This document shows, in pieces, positions 5,290-8,501 of a DNA stretch of 8,501 nt. The notes under the pieces are model-generated. The model did no database searches. It had not been told where the DNA came from and saw only the letters and a program-made list of their open reading frames with translations. Positions within the stretch are counted from its first letter, which is position 1; every line of letters begins with the position of its first letter. The DNA is from Fimbriimonadaceae bacterium (GTDB lineage Bacteria > Armatimonadota > Fimbriimonadia > Fimbriimonadales > Fimbriimonadaceae), in contig JAIBBE010000046.1 of the NCBI GenBank assembly GCA_019694835.1, positions 1 to 8,501 of the forward strand, read 5' to 3'. The translations under genes were made by a program, and so were the position numbers.

Positions 5290-7137
5290 TTAGCCGAGCT
5301 TGCCGACGAAGTCGGCAAAGCTCATCGCACCAAGGTCGCCGTCTTCGCGCGACCGCACTCCGACCGTGCCCGCCTCCATATCCCGGTCTCCCACAATCAG
5401 CATGAAGGGGACTTTCATCTTCTGGTTCTCGCGGATCTTCTTGCCGAGCGTTTCGCGGCGGCGGTCGATCTCGACTCGATATCGGGCACCGATCGGGGCG
5501 ATACCAAACGAATCGGGATCGGCCGCGCCCTCATATTCGGCGATGTTCAGACCCGGAGTCGGGAAGCCCTGCAACGCACGGGCCAACGCCTCGGCGTAGC
5601 CAACGTGCCGATCCGAAATCGGTAGCACGGCGACTTGCACGGGCGCAAGCCAGAGCGGGAAGGCACCGGCGTAGTGCTCCGTGAGCAGGCCGACCATGCG
5701 GTCCATCGAGCCAAACGGGGCGCGGTGGATCATGATCGGGCGGTGGGGCTTGCCGTCCTCGGCGATGTACTCGAGGTCGAAGCGCTCGGGCAGGTTGTAG
5801 TCGACCTGCACCGTCCCCATCTGCCAGTCGCGTCCGATGGCGTCCTTGATCAGCAGGTCGAGCTTCGGGCCGTAAAACGCGGCGTCTCCGGGCGAAATCT
5901 CGTATTCGAGGCCCATCTTGTCGCACGCGGCCTGGATCGCCTTCGTCGCGGCGTCCCAATTCTCGTCGTCGCCGACATACTTGTCGCTGGCCGGGTCCTT
6001 CGTTCCGAGGCGGGCGCGGTAGTCGCTGAGGCCAAGCTTCTTGAGCACGACTTGCATCAACTCCACGACGCCAATGAACTCGTCGAGGAGCTGATCGGGG
6101 CGCACAAAGAGGTGCGCATCGTCCTGCGTGAATCCACGGCAGCGCATGATGCCGTGGACTTCGCCGCTCTGCTCGTAGCGATGGACCGTCCCGAACTCAG
6201 CGAGCCGGACGGGCAGGTCGCGATAGCTCCGCATGTGCGAGGCATAGATCTCGATGTGGAACGGGCAGTTCATCGGCTTGAGGATGTACGTCTCGCGATC
6301 TTCATCCTCCATGAACGGGAAAAGCTTGTCCTTGAACGTGATGATGTGCCCGGACTTCTCGAAGAGCTTGATGCTGGCGAGTTGGGGCGTGACGACAGGT
6401 TGGTAGCCTCGCTTAACCTGCTCGTCGCGCAGGAAGTCCATCATCGTCTCGCGCAGGACCGCGCCCTTAGGCAGCCACAGCGCGAGGCCGGGGCCGACCT
6501 TGGGCGACCACATGAACAGCCCGAGTTCGCGCCCAAGCACACGGTGGTCGCGCTTCTTGGCTTCTTCCAGGAAGTGCAGGTACTGCTCAAGCTCGTCCTT
6601 CTTCTCGAAAGCCGTGCCGTAGATGCGCGTGAGTTGCTTGTTCTTCACGTCGCCGCGCCAATAGGCACCAGCAAGCGACATCAGCTTGAAGTGCTTGATC
6701 TCGCCCGTGTTCTCCACGTGAGGTCCGCGGCACAGGTCGATGAACCGGTGCGAGCCGTTCTTCTGGTCGTAGAAACTGACTTCCTCACCCTCGGGGACGG
6801 CGTCGAGAAGTTGGAGCTTATACAGCGCCGTGTCTTCGCCCTGCCCGAGCGTGCACTCTTCGAGAATGATCTTGCGAGCCTCGTCGCGGTTGGCGGCGAC
6901 CTTTCGCTCGATGGGCATTTTTAGCCCCGAAAGCTCGCGCATCTTCTCTTCGATGCGCACCAGATCATCGTCCCCAATCTTCTCATCGAGATCGATATCG
7001 TAGTAGAAGCCATTCTCGACGGGGGGGCCGATGGCCAACTTGACGCCAGGATAGAGTTCGGTGAGCGCCTGAGCCATCAGGTGGGCGGCGGAGTGCCGAA
7101 GACGATAAAGATAGCTCTGTTCGTAAGACTCGCTCAT
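5290..7137 (-). CDS. thrS: Threonyl-tRNA synthetase, form without TGS domain
   Basis: Charges tRNA-Thr with threonine and edits mischarged serine. The 615 residues start directly in the editing region: HSAAH (His15, His19) and CRGPH (Cys136, His140) form the editing site. The class II core carries the zinc/threonine ligands Cys291 (MNCPFH), His342 (DDAHLF) and His471 (MIHRAPFGSM). The C-terminal anticodon-binding domain begins near WLAPVQVAVLP (about 506). The usual N-terminal TGS domain of about 60 residues is missing. It is not hidden upstream: the frame meets a stop at 7231-7233 and has no alternative ATG or GTG start. Within the anticodon domain about 20 residues (roughly 531-550, NIAEYEG...GIAPIG) are inserted before RYRVEIDRRRETLGKKIRE compared with E. 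coli ThrRS. A GGGAGGAG site fixes the start at 7137. The leader is short and has no T-box. The editing and catalytic residues are intact, so the enzyme should be functional. Confidence 0.97.
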   Translation of the reverse strand: MSESYEQSYLYRLRHSAAHLMAQALTELYPGVKLAIGPPVENGFYYDIDLDEKIGDDDLVRIEEKMRELSGLKMPIERKVAANRDEARKIILEECTLGQGEDTALYKLQLLDAVPEGEEVSFYDQKNGSHRFIDLCRGPHVENTGEIKHFKLMSLAGAYWRGDVKNKQLTRIYGTAFEKKDELEQYLHFLEEAKKRDHRVLGRELGLFMWSPKVGPGLALWLPKGAVLRETMMDFLRDEQVKRGYQPVVTPQLASIKLFEKSGHIITFKDKLFPFMEDEDRETYILKPMNCPFHIEIYASHMRSYRDLPVRLAEFGTVHRYEQSGEVHGIMRCRGFTQDDAHLFVRPDQLLDEFIGVVELMQVVLKKLGLSDYRARLGTKDPASDKYVGDDENWDAATKAIQAACDKMGLEYEISPGDAAFYGPKLDLLIKDAIGRDWQMGTVQVDYNLPERFDLEYIAEDGKPHRPIMIHRAPFGSMDRMVGLLTEHYAGAFPLWLAPVQVAVLPISDRHVGYAEALARALQGFPTPGLNIAEYEGAADPDSFGIAPIGARYRVEIDRRRETLGKKIRENQKMKVPFMLIVGDRDMEAGTVGVRSREDGDLGAMSFADFVGKLG

Positions 7138-7150
7138 GATTTCTCCTCCC
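7138..7150 (-). promoter_or_regulatory. Strong ribosome binding site of thrS
   Basis: On the minus strand GGGAGGAG (complement of 7143-7150) lies 5 bases before ATG 7137. It decides the start and supports the absence of an N-terminal TGS domain. Confidence 0.85.
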
Positions 7151-7182
7151 TGACCAAGGGACTGGGTTGTATGTGAGCGAAA

Positions 7183-7211
7183 AGTATACCCGGTTGCGGT
7201 CGATGAACCGG
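7183..7211 (-). promoter_or_regulatory. Candidate thrS promoter
   Basis: On the minus strand TATACT (complement of 7183-7188) is one base from the consensus -10 box and would give a leader of about 40 bases. The -35 position (near 7206-7211) reads CCGGTT, a poor match, so the promoter is weak or relies on an activator. The palindromic element at 7247-7442 begins just upstream of it. Confidence 0.45.
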
Positions 7212-7246
7212 AACTTTGTCGTAGAATAGTCTAGTCGCTGATCTGC

Positions 7247-7442
7247 TAGCCCGCGCCCCTCCCTGTCCCTCCCCCGATTCGGGAGAGGGGACTCTCGCGA
7301 TAACGACACCTTGGGGCAAAGCCCTTCCGACACTGCCAGCGTCCAAGCCCTCCGATTTCTTCAAGCTATCGAACCCGCTGATCGATCTCAATCAAGTCCC
7401 CTCTCCCGGCACGGGGGAGGGACAGGGAGGGGGCGCGGGCTA
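7247..7442. repeat. Palindromic MITE-like element, copy A
   Basis: This 196-bp element has terminal inverted repeats of 47-48 bases: 7247-7293 begins TAGCCCGCGCCCC, and 7395-7442 is its reverse complement except for one extra C and the loop bases. Each arm contains TCCCTGTCCCTCCCCC followed by CGGGAGAGGGGACT, so each arm can itself fold into a small hairpin. The inner part shares ACGACACC, TGGGGC and GATCGATC (7380-7387) with copy B, in the same order and direction, which shows a common origin. It is bounded by TA on both sides. It has no coding capacity of its own and sits about 60 bases upstream of the thrS -10 box. Confidence 0.85.
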
Positions 7443-7501
7443 TCACTTCATCGAAGCTCACCATGTCGTCGCCCAAACCCTAAATCAGGTAAATCAAAAG
7501 C

Positions 7502-7897
7502 ATGCTCCGCAACCCGAACCGCGAGGCGACCGAGAAGGCGCGCAAGCTCCGAAAGGGCTTGAGCGAGTCGGAACGCATTCTTTGGAAGCGATTGCGAGGC
7601 CACGGCGTCGGCTTCCATTGCCGGCGCCAAGTGCCGGTAGGCACTTACGTGTTGGACTTCTACGTTGATGAAGCCAAACTCGCCATTGAAGTCGATGGCG
7701 ACCTTCATTGCGAACCCGAGAGAAGAGCGCGGGACGCGGTTCGAGACGCCTATCTCGCCAGTCGCGGTGTCGAGACACTCAGGGTGCCCACGTCCGAGCT
7801 TTACGAGTCGCTCGATGCGGTCGTCGAGGTCATCTATCGCCGATGCTGCGAACGGGTCAGGTCGCGATCCCTTTCCCGGACCGGAAAGTCCGCGTGA
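7502..7897 (+). CDS. DUF559 (Vsr-like, PD-(D/E)XK) endonuclease domain protein
   Basis: A 131-residue protein made almost entirely of the DUF559 domain, related in fold to the very-short-patch-repair (Vsr) and PD-(D/E)XK nucleases. The family pattern runs: ARKLRKGLSESERILWKRLRG (13-33) with the conserved Glu-containing helix, FHCRRQVPVGTYVLDFYVDEAKLAIEVDGDLH (38-69) with the likely metal ligands Asp52, Glu63 and Asp65, and RDAYLASRGVETLRV (81-95). The C-terminal tail is Arg/Ser-rich (RSRSLSRTGKSA). Family members are predicted DNA endonucleases; a defined target is not known to me. ATG 7502 precedes the domain, but the ribosome site is weak. A palindromic element lies on each side, and the next gene downstream is convergent. 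It stands alone, with no methyltransferase partner such as a Dcm that would suggest true Vsr function. Confidence 0.85.
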   Translation: MLRNPNREATEKARKLRKGLSESERILWKRLRGHGVGFHCRRQVPVGTYVLDFYVDEAKLAIEVDGDLHCEPERRARDAVRDAYLASRGVETLRVPTSELYESLDAVVEVIYRRCCERVRSRSLSRTGKSA

Positions 7898-7917
7898 TGC
7901 GGCGTCGTGATGTGAGT

Positions 7918-8141
7918 TAGCTCTGGTTGAACGCGAGCGCCCCCTCCCTGTCCCTCCCCCGTACCGGGAGAGGGGACTCATGCGAACACGACACCCTGGG
8001 GCCAAGTCATCTGATCATTGGAGGTCTCCGAACCTACCCATCCACCGCAGAACTACCGAACCCACGGATCGATCCCAATCAACTCCCCTCTCCCGGGACG
8101 GGGGAGGGACAGGGAGGGGCGCTCGCGTTCAACCAGAGCTA
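7918..8141. repeat. Palindromic MITE-like element, copy B
   Basis: This 224-bp element has terminal inverted repeats of about 60 bases: 7918-7978 begins TAGCTCTGGTTGAACGCGAG, and 8082-8141 is its reverse complement apart from one C and a few loop and inner-edge bases. The inner TCCCTGTCCCTCCCCC / CGGGAGAGGGGA blocks, ACGACACC, TGGGGC and GATCGATC (8067-8074) are shared with copy A. The outer ends are different from copy A, yet match each other. The middle (about 8005-8055) is diverged between copies. Its right end coincides with the TAG stop codon of the gene at 8139-8501, and its left end is 20 bp after the DUF559 stop. Confidence 0.85.
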
Positions 8142-8501
8142 CCGGGGTAGGGGTGGGAACGCGTCGAACGGAGCCGGGAATGTCGGCTGGCTCGGCCACG
8201 TCGTATTCGCCATCATCGGGTCCAGCGTCGTGATCAGGCTGCCGATACCACCAGAGTTCGGCGACGTGATGTTCTTCACGCGCAGTTCGGTCTCGGTGTT
8301 GAGGAAGCACATTGCCCGCCGTGGGTTGCGGACGGTGAACTCAGCACCGGTCGTGCCATCAATTGCGGCACAGCACGGATTGTTCGCATTCAGCTGCTGC
8401 GTGATGAAGGCACCAAGTGCTGCCTGAGTTCGCTCGTCGCGGAGGAGCTCAACCTGATCGGTAAAGCCGCCGTCGAAGCTGCGTGCGAACGCAATGTAGT
8501 A
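8139..8501 (-). CDS. C-terminal part of an unrecognised protein, paralogous to the left-edge gene
   Basis: A minus-strand frame enters from the right edge and ends at TAG 8141-8139, giving 120 residues. I do not recognise the family. Visible segments: YYIAFARSFDGGFTDQVELL, then ERTQAALGAFITQQLNANNPCCAAIDG, NPRRAMCF, TELRVKNITSPNSGGIG, TLDP and PAPFDAFPPLPR. The last five blocks align without ambiguity to the C-terminus of the gene at 1-239, and the stops fall at the same place. The AAIDG segment corresponds to AAVDG there. The N-terminus lies outside the window, so a signal peptide cannot be judged. The stop codon is shared with the end of palindromic element B, which presumably inserted just behind the gene without harming it. 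Confidence 0.8.
   Translation of the reverse strand, partial: YYIAFARSFDGGFTDQVELLRDERTQAALGAFITQQLNANNPCCAAIDGTTGAEFTVRNPRRAMCFLNTETELRVKNITSPNSGGIGSLITTLDPMMANTTWPSQPTFPAPFDAFPPLPR

Larger units (their letters stand above)
7247..8141. mobile_element. Candidate composite module: repeat, DUF559 endonuclease, repeat
   Basis: Two homologous inverted-repeat elements (7247-7442 and 7918-8141), in direct orientation to each other, enclose a 475-bp interval almost filled by one DUF559 endonuclease gene. Seen directly: the homology, the TA-bounded ends and the tight packing (20 bp from nuclease stop to copy B, 59 bp from copy A to its ATG). Inference: the nuclease and repeats form a mobile or selfish unit, or the nuclease gene was carried in between two independent insertions. 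No transposase is encoded, so transposition would need proteins supplied elsewhere. Confidence 0.45.

Noticed and set aside
5635..6924. A long plus-strand open frame (429 codons) opposite thrS
   Set aside because: It mirrors the thrS reading frame in GC-rich sequence, has no family motif, and thrS is certain on the other strand.
7138..7246. T-box or other riboswitch in front of thrS
   Set aside because: The leader from the likely promoter is only about 40 bases and contains no T-box motif or specifier stem.
7871..7888. CTTTCC/GGAAAG stem near the end of the DUF559 gene as a terminator
   Set aside because: The stem is only 6 bp, lies within the coding region, and no T tract follows.
7448..8005. 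A minus-strand frame of 185 codons across the DUF559 gene and copy B
   Set aside because: It is antisense to a recognisable domain, and its N-terminus is translated inverted repeat (PLSRYGGGTGRGR).
7247..8141. CRISPR-like repeat array
   Set aside because: Only two elements are present. They are long and palindromic, with internal homology and a gene between them, not short repeats with unique spacers.

Overview
The window comes from a bacterium with moderately high GC content, whose genes are closely packed with short or overlapping junctions. Nothing in it fixes the taxonomy. GC-rich third codon positions, a threonyl-tRNA synthetase lacking the TGS domain, a class II-like EPSP synthase and a small secreted LamG-type protein fit an environmental lineage such as Armatimonadota (Fimbriimonadia-like). 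That assignment is a low-confidence inference. There are no rRNA or tRNA genes, no CRISPR array and no recognisable transposase.

Layout. Positions 1-239 hold the 3' end of an unrecognised gene, followed by two tandem GAAA-loop hairpins, the second a clear intrinsic terminator. Positions 402-4344 are a tightly packed plus-strand cluster: a MATE-family exporter, prephenate dehydrogenase (tyrA), EPSP synthase (aroA) and a compact beta-carbonic-anhydrase-like protein. Junctions of 22 bp overlap, 4 bp overlap and a 6 bp gap make it a likely single operon for aromatic amino acid synthesis. Convergent to it at 4349-5047 is a secreted concanavalin A/LamG-like protein. Positions 5096-5289 contain a nested inverted repeat of about 190 bp that no coding gene explains. 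Threonyl-tRNA synthetase (thrS) follows on the minus strand at 5290-7137, with a strong ribosome binding site and a likely -10 box.

The accessory part is 7247-8141. Two homologous palindromic elements with long terminal inverted repeats, bounded by TA dinucleotides, flank a DUF559/Vsr-like endonuclease gene. The module lies between the thrS promoter and the stop codon of another unrecognised gene (8139-8501, minus strand, running off the window). That last gene is clearly paralogous at its C-terminus to the gene at the left edge. A convergent pair of related genes therefore brackets the whole 8-kb segment.

Working together: TyrA and AroA supply tyrosine and chorismate precursors. The MATE pump may export metabolites or drugs, and the carbonic-anhydrase-like protein is an unexplained partner. 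The most interesting candidate system is the repeat-nuclease-repeat module. Its two repeats share their inner sequence but have different outer ends, and within each copy the two arms match each other.
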